Shown here: in pieces, positions 23,281-33,018 of the stretch
Position numbering within the stretch: the first letter of the stretch is position 1
Layout: each line of letters starts with the position of its first letter
Assembly: GCA_009599575.1 (NCBI GenBank)
Contig: VWND01000047.1
Location: 1 to 64,000 of the forward strand
Reading direction: 5' to 3'
From: Blumeriella jaapii
Lineage: Eukaryota > Ascomycota > Leotiomycetes > Helotiales > Drepanopezizaceae
Length of the DNA stretch: 64,000 nucleotides
Notes under the pieces: generated by a model
What the model saw: only the letters and a program-made list of their open reading frames with translations
Database searches by the model: none
What the model was told of the DNA's origin: nothing
Translations under genes and position numbers: made by a program

Positions 23281-24842
23281 TGTAACGACTCACTCTTTTT
23301 GCCGCCTCTCGTGTCACCCCAGCAACTACGTATAGTTGCAAGCTTTCTGGTCTTCTGATGGGTTTCCTATTAATTATGGAAACTATTTATATATATAAAG
23401 CATTTTTTCTTTAGCAATTTTTGCCTTTTGCATTTATTAATTTTAAGTAAATATTTTTATTACAAAACCAAAGGTTCGTTTTTTATATTATATAAATACG
23501 GCGATGAGTTGACTGAACTCCCAGCTCTCCGATTGATTAAATCGTTATATTATTAACAACTTTCTTTCTACGCTAGCGACGGCGTAATATTATTTCTTTT
23601 TTCGAATTTCTTGCGGGTTACATTAAAATAATCGACCGGTCGTAAATAAGTTTATTTTCGCATTTTGCGAAAATAAGCTTTTGTTCAACGATTTCTTTTT
23701 CAGCAAAGCTTTTCAGCTTTTGCTATAATATTTTAACTTTTTTTTCAATCAGCGAAAAAACAGCCTCCTTTAAAAGCTTTTTTTTCTGAAAAAACAATCT
23801 TTTTTTCGAAAAAAAAAAAAAAAAAAAACAAAGCGCTAACCATTTCGCCTGCATTTTTTTTACAGCTTAGCGCTGAAAGCATTTAATTAAAACTTTTGCA
23901 AAATCATTTAAAAAAAGCGCAAAAACGTAAGCGAAAACTTTTAGAAATTATACGATTGCGACAAAATTTTTAATTAAAGCGTTTAATAAAATTTATCGAA
24001 CATGCTTTTGCTAATCGCGAATATGCAACTTTTTTTTTTCGCAACTAACCCTAACCCTAACCCTTATTTTAATTAACAAACGCTGCAAATTATCTTTTAC
24101 GTTTTTCGCGATTTTTTATATTTTTTTTAACGGCCAAAACCTTAACGCGCTTTTTAAACGCCATAATTTATATTTGTTTGCTAATTTTCGACTAGCTCGT
24201 ATAAAACGCGTTCCGAATTTTAAATTTAAGCTGAATAATAATATAAATTACAAAACACGCTATTAAAAAACTAAAATTTTCATTATTTTCGAATTTTACT
24301 ACGATTATTTCGCTAGCGATCGATTTCGCAAAAAATATATATTCGATTAAACCGAAGGCGTAATCAAAAAGATTTTTTATTTCGCGAATTTCAAATCGTT
24401 TGGATTTTACATTTTTTAAAAAGCTCGTGAAAATAGTCGCTGATTTTGCAGCCGACTTTTCCGACGTTTAAAAGGCTGAAAACGAATTTAAAATATTTGC
24501 GATAAATATATACGACGATTTTTTAGCGTTTTTATTTGCGGTTTTTTTTTATTCGCCGCGATTGCTTAAACACGAACCAATAATTTCGATGCGTTTTTCG
24601 CGATAACATACTTAGGCATCTATGAAAAAAGCTATATATAAAATAAGATCGTATAATTATTTTTGAGAATTAATTTACCGCCGTTAAATAAAAAAAACAA
24701 AATTAATTGGCCGAAAAAACTTTATACGCGAATCGCTTTTTTATCAAATCTATTATTTATTCAAAGGCTCGTTTCTTATACCATATGAACACGGCGACCA
24801 GTTGACTGATCTTCCAGCCCTTCGACTGATTAGATCGTCACA
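23281..24842 (+). mobile_element. Retroelement A4, internally deleted family-A copy
   Basis: A complete 5' LTR (23281-23549, 269 bp) is followed by the leader and a decayed gag (about 23860-24755). Then comes an abrupt jump near 24763 into the last 80 bp of a family-A LTR, ending GATCGTCACA at 24842. The rest of gag, all of pol and most of the 3' LTR are missing. No target duplication is visible (GGTTC versus GAATC). The gag holds an inserted telomere-type repeat. Confidence 0.9.
24045..24064 (+). repeat. Interstitial telomere-type repeat (CCCTAA)3
   Basis: Three CTAACC-type units lie inside the A4 gag, between CGCAAC and TTATTTTAATT. The other family-A copies have no such tract here, so about 18 bp were inserted and about 3 bp lost. 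Confidence 0.92.
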
Positions 24843-25322
24843 GAATCGTACGGGTTGCGTTCGTTTTCGGATGCCGCGTCGATTTATAAAAAAAGCATAA
24901 AATATATTAAAAAGTCGTTCGAATTGCAAAAACAAATCGAATTAATAAAAAAAAAAACTTCAGCTTTTTTTAAAAACAAAATTAATAAAAAAGAGTTTTA
25001 ATTAAAGCACCGATAAATAAACGTCGGTACGAGCGGTTTAAAAAAAGTTCGAATTGCAAAAGCAGATCGAGTTTTTAACCGTGGATATAAAGCTTCTCAG
25101 CGAAAATTGTTTGGTTTTTTTTTATATTACAGCTAGCTTAAGAATAATTAAAAAATTAATATAAACCAAAAGGTACGCATGTAAATTAAAAGAAAAACAC
25201 CGAGCTAAAATACTCGGAATCGCGAATTTTATATACAATAGATTACGCTTATAAATTACGTGATTTAGCGCGAAGCCTAGTGGCCGAGGCGGTCCGTGCC
25301 CAAACCTTAACCCAACACCACC
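24843..25322. other. AT-rich decayed sequence, no gene seen
   Basis: Unassigned AT-rich DNA with CpG retained. A short segment around TTCGAATTGCAAAA occurs twice (about 24911 and 25048), suggesting a decayed local duplication. The frame at 25122-25331 has no credible start and runs into the minisatellite, so it is not called. Confidence 0.5.
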
Positions 25323-25412
25323 GGCAATCATACCACTGGCAACTATACCATTGGCAACTATACCACTGGCAACTATACCACTGGCAACTATACCACTGGC
25401 AACTATACCACT
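25323..25412 (+). repeat. 15-bp minisatellite, 6 units
   Basis: Six tandem 15-bp units of GGCAACTATACCACT (the first with AATCAT, the second ending ATT). It is in phase with codons, so the minus strand stays open with a repeating SGIVA pentapeptide, but no start codon precedes the array. Confidence 0.95.
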
Positions 25413-25430
25413 GGTCAGGATCGTAACACT

Positions 25431-25489
25431 AACTTGACCTAATCAAATAATATTCCATGGAATAATAAAATTAAATTTTACAAGGTATA
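25431..25489 (-). repeat. Dispersed repeat D, copy 2
   Basis: Inverted 59-bp copy of 22531-22589, from AACTTGACCT to CAAGGTATA. It is followed by a GTATACGTATAC palindrome. Confidence 0.85.
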
Positions 25490-25894
25490 CGTATACAAAT
25501 TACGACAAATACGAAGTTTGAGAACTGCTTTCGGATATGTAATTTAAAAATATTTTAATGTTCTGTAAATCTGTCTTCGGCGTTAATAACAGCTTAACAC
25601 CGATGAAATAAAGCAAGCTAATATCACGTCACTGACCTCAAATTAAATCAGAAGCTTTTAAACGTTTAGAAGCTAACATAAAAAGCTGAAGCAGAAGCTG
25701 AAGTAAAAGCTGAAGCTATTATGTTGCGTTTCGTTGTATTGCGTAAGAAATTAAAATATAATACAAAGTTTTGCCCGTATCTTAAATTTTTCAAATCTGT
25801 CGTATTTCGTGGAATCTGACCGAAAATTGGGTTATTACCTGATCGAGCTAAGGTCAGATTATCCCTGCTTGACCAGGAATATTACTTAACCTAT
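25490..25894. other. Intergenic stretch left of the solo LTR
   Basis: Moderately AT-rich with no gene seen. 25684-25719 holds an imperfect 12-bp tandem array of AGCTGAAG-type units. Confidence 0.6.
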
Positions 25895-26162
25895 TGTAAA
25901 ACGGTGATACTCTGTATTAATGGGAATTGGTAGTTTTAGCTATGGTTGAGGCATGGACCCCTCCGAGACCCCCTGCCACTGACTACCTTCAACAGGTATA
26001 AGAGCAAGGCACCCCCCTTAGATAGTACCATAGGCACGCAGTCCAATTCATACCTTCACTCATTCTTCTTTTCCTTTCTTCAGTCTTTTCTAGGGATTCC
26101 CTAGACTAACTTACCCACCGACATGTGGCCGTATCAGTCTGGTTTTCCTACCTACTTTTACA
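25895..26162 (+). repeat. Solo LTR of family E
   Basis: 268 bp, starting TGTAAAACGGTGATAC and ending TTTTACA, flanked by the perfect 4-bp duplication CTAT (25891-25894 and 26163-26166). No internal sequence is attached, so it is a product of LTR-LTR recombination. It is much less RIP-mutated than the LTR pair at 31998 and 43004. It contains a TATAAGAG box (25997-26004) reading toward the effector-like gene. Confidence 0.95.
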
Positions 26163-26170
26163 CTATAAAC

Positions 26171-26188
26171 TGTGTATATGAATACACA
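26171..26188. promoter_or_regulatory. Perfect inverted repeat upstream of the secreted-protein gene
   Basis: TGTGTAT and ATACACA arms of 7 bp around a 4-base ATGA loop, between the solo LTR and the TATA box. It could be a dimeric transcription-factor site or chance; only the symmetry is observed. Confidence 0.4.
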
Positions 26189-26330
26189 GGTAGAATAGGC
26201 AAGGGGTCCCCAGACTAGGTAAGGTTCAGGCAGTGCAGAAAGTGCTCTGACGTGTCGCGGTTGTTTTGTATTAACGGCTGCCGCGGATACTTTTCGTCTG
26301 TCAGGGAAATATAAGTAATACTGTGATGTC

Positions 26331-26338
26331 TATATAAG
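26331..26338 (+). promoter_or_regulatory. Probable TATA box of the secreted-protein gene
   Basis: TATATAAG lies 181 bp before the start codon. A pyrimidine- and CA-rich leader (TCCATCGCTACAAAATC and onward) begins about 30 bp downstream, so transcription probably starts near 26360-26375. This leaves a 5' leader of about 140 nt without an upstream ATG noticed in the likely transcript. Confidence 0.6.
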
Positions 26339-26511
26339 TGGATAACCCAAGCCTTCTGTCCATCGCTACAAAATCATTCAATACAATCTTCCATCTTCTT
26401 ATCAAAGTACTCTTCCTTTTTACCGTCTTTCACCAGAAACGGAAACAAAATCATTAATAATCATATTTTATTTTTACTATCAAATACATTCCATCACCTT
26501 TCCCGACCAAC

Positions 26512-26796
26512 ATGCAGCTTTCCATCTTTATGGTCGCATTAATCCTCGCTTTCACTTCCTCCGTTACCGCCCAAGATCCACCTAATGGATGCCAAGCCAC
26601 CAGCGACGATAAGCACGGTTCCACCTGCGGTTTCGATCATGGATTCGGCTACTGCCAGGGTTCTTCGGGCAACGCTTGTCGCCCTCAGGAGTATATATAC
26701 CGTGATCGCGCAACTGATAATGTCAACGCGATAACTTGTCATGGGCAATCGTTCGGTACGGCATGTAGAGAGACTTTCTACTGCTGCCCCAAGTAG
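26512..26796 (+). CDS. Small secreted cysteine-rich protein, candidate effector
   Basis: An intact 94-codon gene without an intron, near-balanced in base composition and free of RIP-type stops, unlike everything around it. Residues 1-20 form a signal peptide (MQLSIFMVALILAFTSSVTA) with a probable cut after VTA. The mature chain of 74 residues has 8 Cys at 27, 39, 48, 56, 76, 85, 91 and 92 (spacing C-X11-C-X8-C-X7-C-X19-C-X8-C-X5-CC), enough for four disulfides. It is also rich in Gly, Asp and Ser and has no membrane segment after the signal. The start is the first ATG after a TATA box and leader, in context CCAACATGC. I recognise no family. Size, export signal, paired Cys and location in a RIP-decayed retrotransposon block match fungal effectors; an antimicrobial or structural secreted peptide is the alternative. 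Role in infection is inference. Confidence 0.85.
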   Translation: MQLSIFMVALILAFTSSVTAQDPPNGCQATSDDKHGSTCGFDHGFGYCQGSSGNACRPQEYIYRDRATDNVNAITCHGQSFGTACRETFYCCPK

Positions 26797-26891
26797 AACG
26801 GTTGTTGATCGAAGGAGGGAGGTTTCGTCAAGGCGGAAGTTGGATCTGAATGGTATTGCAGTTGAACGGAGTGATTTTCATTACTGCTTGT
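26797..26891 (+). other. 3' untranslated region of the secreted-protein gene
   Basis: 95 bp between the stop codon and repeat C, still of normal base composition. No clear AATAAA signal is seen, so the transcript may end within repeat C. Confidence 0.45.
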
Positions 26892-27020
26892 TATGACCTG
26901 AGGCGTCAAGCGAGATTAAGGGCACGGACCCGCATAATCTGTACTTAAACTTTTCTAAGACCTCCACTCTTTTAAAACAATATATCCCCGATTTTAAAAA
27001 TTACTTTGTTTTATTTTTCT
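26892..27020 (+). repeat. Dispersed repeat C, copy 2
   Basis: Starts TATGACCTGAGGCGTCAAG, with GGCACGGACCCGCATAATC inside, and ends near TTATTTTTCT. It matches 51802-51931 closely apart from C/T changes, and 22622-22740 more distantly. No coding content or terminal repeats were found; it may be an LTR piece or a small element. Confidence 0.8.
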
Positions 27021-27117
27021 GGTGACCTACGCAAAGATTCGAATACAAGGCCTTTGACCCCCCTTTTTTATTGCAAAGAACATTGCTTCTTTTGCATATA
27101 CATCCGATTATTAATAT

Positions 27118-27415
27118 TGTGACGATTCACTCTGTTGCCACCTTTCGTGTCACCCCAGCAATTACGTATAGCTGCAAGCTCCCCAGCAACTACGTATAGC
27201 TGTAAGCTCCCTGGTCTTTTGGTGGGTTTTTCTATCAATTGTGGAGATTATTCATATATATAAAGCTTTTTTCTCTTAGCAACTTCTGCTTTTTGCAATT
27301 GTTGATTTTAAGTGAATATTTTTGTTACAGAACCAAAGGCTCGTTTTTTTATATTATATAAATAAAGCGATCAGTTGACTGATTTTTTAGCCCTTCGATT
27401 AATTAGATCGTCATA
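27118..27415 (+). repeat. 5' LTR of A3
   Basis: 298 bp, starting TGTGACGATTCACTC and ending GATCGTCATA. It contains the tandem duplication at about 27156-27211. Confidence 0.95.
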
Positions 27416-27719
27416 TTATTAATAATTTTTTTTTTACGCTGACGACGACGTAAACTATTTCTTTTCTCGAATTTCTTACGGGTCATACTAAAGTGATCGA
27501 CCGGTCGTAAAAAGGCTTATTTCCGCACTTTGCGAAAAATGGCTTTTGTTTAACGATCTCCCTTTTAGCAGAGCTTTTCAGCTTCTGCTATTATATCTTA
27601 ACCTTCTTTTTAATTAGCAAAAAAGCAGCTTCTTCTAAAAACTTTTTTTTTAAAAAACAGTCTTTCCCCCGAGAAAAAAAAAATAAAGAAAAAAGCAGAG
27701 CGCCAACCATTTCGCCTGC

Positions 27720-29010
27720 CATTTCACAGCTTAGCGCTGAAAGCGTTTAGTTAAAACTTCTACAAAATCAACTGAAAAAAGCGCAAAAGCGTAAACGACA
27801 ATTTTTAGAAATTATACGATTGCGACAGACCTTTTAATCAAAGCGTTTAATAAAATTTATCGAACGTGCTTTTGCCAATCGCGAATTTGCTGCTTCTCTT
27901 TTTTTTCGCAACGTTTTATTTCAATTAACAAACGTTGCAAACTAACCTCTACGCTTTTCGCGAATTTTTTTTAAATCTTTCTCTAACGGCCAAAACTCTA
28001 GCGCGCTTTTTAAACGCTATAATTTCTATTTATTTGCTAATTTTCGATTAGCTCGTATAAAAGGCGTTCCGAACTTTGAATTTAAGCTAAATAATAATAA
28101 AAATTACAAAGCACGTTATTAAAAGATTAAAGTTTTCGACAATTTCGAATTTTACTACGATTATTTCGCTAACGATCGATTTCGCAAAAATTATATATTC
28201 GATCAGACCGAAAGCGTAGCAAAAAAGTTCTTAACCTCGCGTATTTTGGACCGTTCCGATTTTACATTTTTCGAAGAATTAATAAAAAAAGTCGCCGATT
28301 TTCTGGCCGATTTTTCAGACGTTTAAAAGGCGGAAAACGAATTCAAAATGCTTATAATAAATACGTACGACGATTTCTGGCGCTTTTATCTGCGATTTTT
28401 TATTTTCGCAGCGAACGCTTAAATACGGACCGATAAACAGCTTCGGAACGCTCTTCGCGATAAAATATTAAAGCGTTTACAAAAAAAGCTGCATTTGGAA
28501 TAAGCGCGTACAACGATTTTTAAAAATTAGCTTACCGCCGTCCGTTAAAAAAAACAAAATCAATTGGCTGAACGAATTTTATACGCGAGTCGCTTTTTAA
28601 CTAAATTTACCATTTATTAAAATGGTAAATTTTTAACCAAAGCGTACTACGAGTTAAATCGTACGTACGAAAATCGTTCAAATGTTTTACAGGCTTTTTT
28701 TTAGCCTTCTGCTGTTTTTTCTTTTTTTCCACGCCAAAACGCTTCTTCTGGCGTTTTTCTTTTTCGATCGGACCAACGATAACGCTCGTCTTTTATTTCA
28801 TATCAGAAAGTTCAAAAAGGCCAATCTGCACGACTTTTTACGGGCCGATCCTCGGTTCCACTCAAAGGCCTTTCCAGGCTAATAAATATAAACGAGGTCG
28901 AGCCGGCCGAAAATTCGCCCTCTGATAATAATAATAAAAACGAAAACCTTTTTCCAAACGACTTTCAAAACGTATACGAGAAAATCGAAAGCTTTTCCGC
29001 TAGTCGGGAA
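27720..29010 (+). pseudogene. A3 gag (decayed)
   Basis: Same gag as A2, readable through stops. Around 28330-28390 the block matching ENEFKMLAINTHDDF reads with few changes. This copy keeps more G and C than A1 or A2, so it is somewhat less decayed. No complete frame. Confidence 0.68.
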
Positions 29011-29039
29011 AACGCCCAGGCCTAAGCAAAGCCTTTTTT

Positions 29040-29220
29040 TTGAACGTGTTGCGCGACATGCGTTATTTTAACGTTCGAAAGCTTTTTAGTGGCGATTTAT
29101 TAATAATTTTTATTATATTTATTAAAAATGGCTTTTCGTACAAAATGAAAGCGTTCGCCGACTTTAAAACGAACGGTTATGCGTTAATCGATTCGGCGTT
29201 AATTAATTTTTTTTTTTTTT
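29040..29220 (+). pseudogene. A3 retropepsin-like protease (decayed)
   Basis: Open 77-codon piece (29040-29273) with MRYFNVRKLF, SYKMKAFADFKTNGYALID and a T homopolymer after it. The D-S/T-G triad is degraded to D-F-K. Confidence 0.62.
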
Positions 29221-30180
29221 TTAAAACTTTTGATTTAATTTTTTCCGGCTTTTTTTTCTATAAAAAAGTATAATAAAGCTTGTGGCCATTCAATTATATA
29301 TTTTACGCTTTTTAATTTTATTATTAATAATCGAATACAATCGTTTACTTTTTTTTTAATTATTAATTTCGGAAATTATAGTATAATTTTAGGAAAAGCT
29401 TGGCTGGCCGAACACTAAGTTTTATTAAACTGTAATAAACGCAAGCTTTATTGGCCAAAGTTTTACTTTCCTACAGCTTTTTACGCTCGTTGTATTAAAA
29501 TTTTTTATTTATATCTTCGAAAGATTTAATTTCGCTATTAAAACGACGTTATAAAACGTGACAAAAACCTTAATTAATTATAACAGATTTACGACGCTAT
29601 GCGAAACGCGAAAAAATCGAATTTTATTCGCGATGCCAATTTCGATAGCGACGCTAATAGAATAATATAAGAAATTACACCATTTTTTCAGGCTGCCGAT
29701 TCCTTTTTTATTATTTCTTTTTTTTTTTTTTTTTTCTTTTCGTTAAAACAGCTTTTTCGTTTTACGAAAAACAGTTATATTAAAAACCGAAAAAAAGCTT
29801 TCGCTGCGATAGCTTTTCAGCTTAATATAATCGATAATTCAAACAAGCCGCTTTTTGAACCTTTTAAACGATCAGTTCGAAAACGAGTTTTTTAACTTAT
29901 TACTTATTTAATTTCCATCTGCCAGATTATTGCATACGCTTTTAAGCTAATTTTCAGAAAAAAAGCAGTTGAAGTGTTTTCAACTTTTTTGTACGAAATC
30001 GACAGAATATTAAACGATTTTACGTATAATATTTCTTTTAAAATTTAATTTTACAGTTTTTTCGAACGTTTCAAAACCAACGAAATATCGATTTCGACCT
30101 TTTTAATCAGCTTAGCAGAGCTAATTTCGAATAAACTTTTCCTCGAATCTTTTTTCTCGGAATATAAAAACTTCGAATAC

Positions 30181-31560
30181 GTGTTTTCTAAGACCGCTAG
30201 TAACGAGCTAGCTTTTCACCGGCTTTACGATTACAAAATCGAGCTTATTATAAGTAAAAAAAAGCTGAAATACACTTTTTTGTATAAGATATCGATTTTA
30301 AAGCTCGAGATTATTAAAACTTATTTGCAAAACAATTTTAACAAAGGTTTTATTAAACCTTCTATCGCTTTTTTCGCTGTTCTAATGCTTTTCGCTAAAA
30401 AACCCGACGGTTTATTACGTTTTTATATCGATTATCGAATTTTTAATAACGTTATTCGTAAGAATCGCTACTTTTTTTCTTTTATCGATAAGATTTTTAT
30501 TCGTTTTTCGAAAGCGCGAATTTTTACGAAGCTTGATATTCGTTAAATTTTTTATAGAATTCGAATGGATTCCGCTAATAAAAAACTGACGACGTTTCGT
30601 ACGCGTTACGGCGCTTATAAATGCAAAATGTTATTTTTTGGCTTTATTAATAAACCCGCAATTTATTAACGCTATATAAACGACGCGATTATTTAAACGA
30701 TTTTTGCATTATATATTTAAATAATATTTTTATTTATTCGTCCGACTTTTTAAAATACGCCATATACGTTCGCAAAATGCTTCAAAAGCTCGCTGACGCT
30801 GAATTACAGGCCGATATTCGAAAGTCTGAATTTAACATTATTCGAATCCGTTATTTAAGCTTTATTATTTCGATTAAAGGTCTAAAAATAAACTTAGAAA
30901 AAATCTCCGTGGTCGCTTATTAAAAGCTTTTTATTATTGTAAAAAATGTACAAAGCTTTTTTGGTTTTTGTAACTTTTACCGACGTTTTATTCGAAACTA
31001 CGGTATAATTGCAAAACTTTTGATTTATTTAACCAAGGCTAACGTTTTTTTTAATTTTATTTCTGAGTGTTAAAAGAATTTCGACCTTTTTATACTAACT
31101 TTTATTATTACATCAGTTTTATAATATTACAGGCAAGACTTTTTTTGCATATTAAAAACTGACGCTTTAGACGGCGTAATGGCTTTTATGCTTTCGCAAT
31201 TCTATAGTGACGACTGGCTTTCAGTCGCTTATTTCAGTAAAATTATAGTTTTCGTAAAGCTAAACTACGTCGTATACGATAAAAAAATATTCGCAATCGT
31301 AAGATTTTTAAGCAATTTTCGTGCTAAACTAATTAGCTCAGTTTATTAAATTAAAATAATTATTAATTATAAGGTTTTAAAGTATTTTATGATTTTTAAA
31401 TTTTTAAACGTTCGATAAGCACGCTGGGCCGAGCTTTTCGCCGATTACAACTTTTTTATTACGTATAGACCAGGTAAACACAACTTTTTGGCTGACGCAT
31501 TAACACGTCGTACGAGCGAATTCGACCGCCAAAACTCTTTTAAACGTATTTAACGCCTGC
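30181..31560 (+). pseudogene. A3 reverse transcriptase and RNase H (decayed)
   Basis: Open piece 30181-30546 (121 codons) with ELAFHRLYDYKIELIISKK, FAKKPDGLLRFYIDY and ARIFTKLDIR, ending in a stop where A2 reads Gln. A small deletion near 30680 breaks the frame before the YLNN box (about 30711-30722). RNase H is at about 31150-31540, where the counterpart of A2 TNASDG keeps its catalytic Asp (TDALDG). Confidence 0.8.
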
Positions 31561-31599
31561 AAACCCTTTTTCGAACAAAACAGATCGATCACCGCTTTT

Positions 31600-31997
31600 T
31601 AATTAAAAAACTTCGACTTTTTACGGCTTTCGAAATAACTGTTTTTATCGTTGAAATAGCTGATTTTTTATCCGCATTCCGTATCGTTGATTAGTTTTTC
31701 TACGCTAATCGCACAGCTAGCAGCCTGATAGCCTTTCGAAAAAAAGCTGTACGAAACGCTACGAAAAGAAACGACGTTAATAATATTTCGTATATATTTA
31801 AACGCGATTTGCTGCTATATTACGGTCGTTTAATAATATTAAACGTCGATCATTTTCGTTTGGCTTTTGTACGAAAAATGTACGACTAGATTTCCACCGC
31901 TTATTTCAGCGCTCGCAAGACTACGCAATTGTTTTCGGACTAATATTATTAGCGAAGTATAACAGCTTTCGTAAAATAATATTATCGCAACTGCTAC
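31600..31997 (+). pseudogene. A3 integrase, N-terminal part, cut by element E
   Basis: Linker and zinc-binding region up to the insertion point. E entered within the second half of the HHCC zinc-binding motif (A2 position about 15336). CTAC stands on both sides of E. Confidence 0.72.
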
Positions 31998-32264
31998 TGT
32001 AAAACGGTGATACCTTGTATTGATGGGAGTTGGTAGTTTTAGCTATGGTCGAGGCATGGACCTCTCCGAAACCCCCTGCCATTGACTACTTTTAACAGGT
32101 ATAAGAGCAAGGCATTCTTTTAAATAATACCATAAGCACGCAGTTTAATTTATACTTTTATTTATTTTTCTTTTCCTTTTTTTATTTTTTTCTAAGAATT
32201 CCCTAAACTATCTTACCCACCGATATATGGCCGTATTAGTTTGGTTTTCCTATTTACTTTTATA
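31998..32264 (+). repeat. 5' LTR of element E
   Basis: 267 bp. It matches 43004-43270 and the solo LTR at 25895-26162, with C/T and G/A differences. Confidence 0.95.
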
Positions 32265-33018
32265 TTTGATAATTTACGCAAAAATTCAAACTTCGGTGTT
32301 TCGTTTTAATAAAAGTATATATATTCGCCGATGCATTTTTTAAATTCATAATTAAAATCGACTTCGATATTCCGTCATTACGGCTTAAAAAATTTCTTAT
32401 ATAGTGTTATTCGCAGCTGCATTATATAAAAGACTTTTAATAGCTTCCTTTATTTTGCGTATAATTATTAAATTACAAAAATATAATATATCTTAGAAAC
32501 GTTTGAAATTATAGTTAGGCAATTTTAAATCGTGCGAAATTTAAAACTCGAAAGTCGCTTTTTTGTTTAAAAATAACAAATCGAATATTGGTTTATACGC
32601 TTCGACCGCTGCGCTCGGCTTTTTTAAATTAAATCTTTTTTGGTTAAACGCTTGGCGAAAATTCAACTTTCTGATTTTGCGCTTTATAATTATGGCAATT
32701 ATAATTTGCGGCTTTTTATTAAAAATAGTAAAAAGATGGCTGTACGTGCATTAGCTTAAGCTACGGAATATCGAAACCGTGGATTATATAATAATATTAT
32801 ATTAATCCAATCAACTTATTAAAAAATAAGTTTTTTAATACGCTATTCAAATATCTGGACGCAATTTTATTTTATTTAATTTCTTTAGAAAACACAAAAA
32901 TCTTTTTAATAGCTTTTTTATTAAAAACGATTCCTTTTATACTGAAGACTTTTAAACCGCAATTTCAGAAAACATTTATTTATTTAATTTAAATTCCATT
33001 AATACTTTTATTAATATT
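32265..33018 (+). other. Element E leader
   Basis: AT-rich leader between the 5' LTR and gag. The open piece 32563-32754 has no recognisable motif and is probably chance. No primer site recognised. Confidence 0.5.

Noticed and set aside
25122..25331. 69-codon minus-strand frame ending in the minisatellite
   Set aside because: Its ATG lies within a repeat unit and upstream codons are only minisatellite; no homology recognised and AT-rich decayed body.
26539..26748. Minus-strand open frame across the secreted-protein gene
   Set aside because: Antisense shadow of the 94-codon gene; no signal or promoter of its own.
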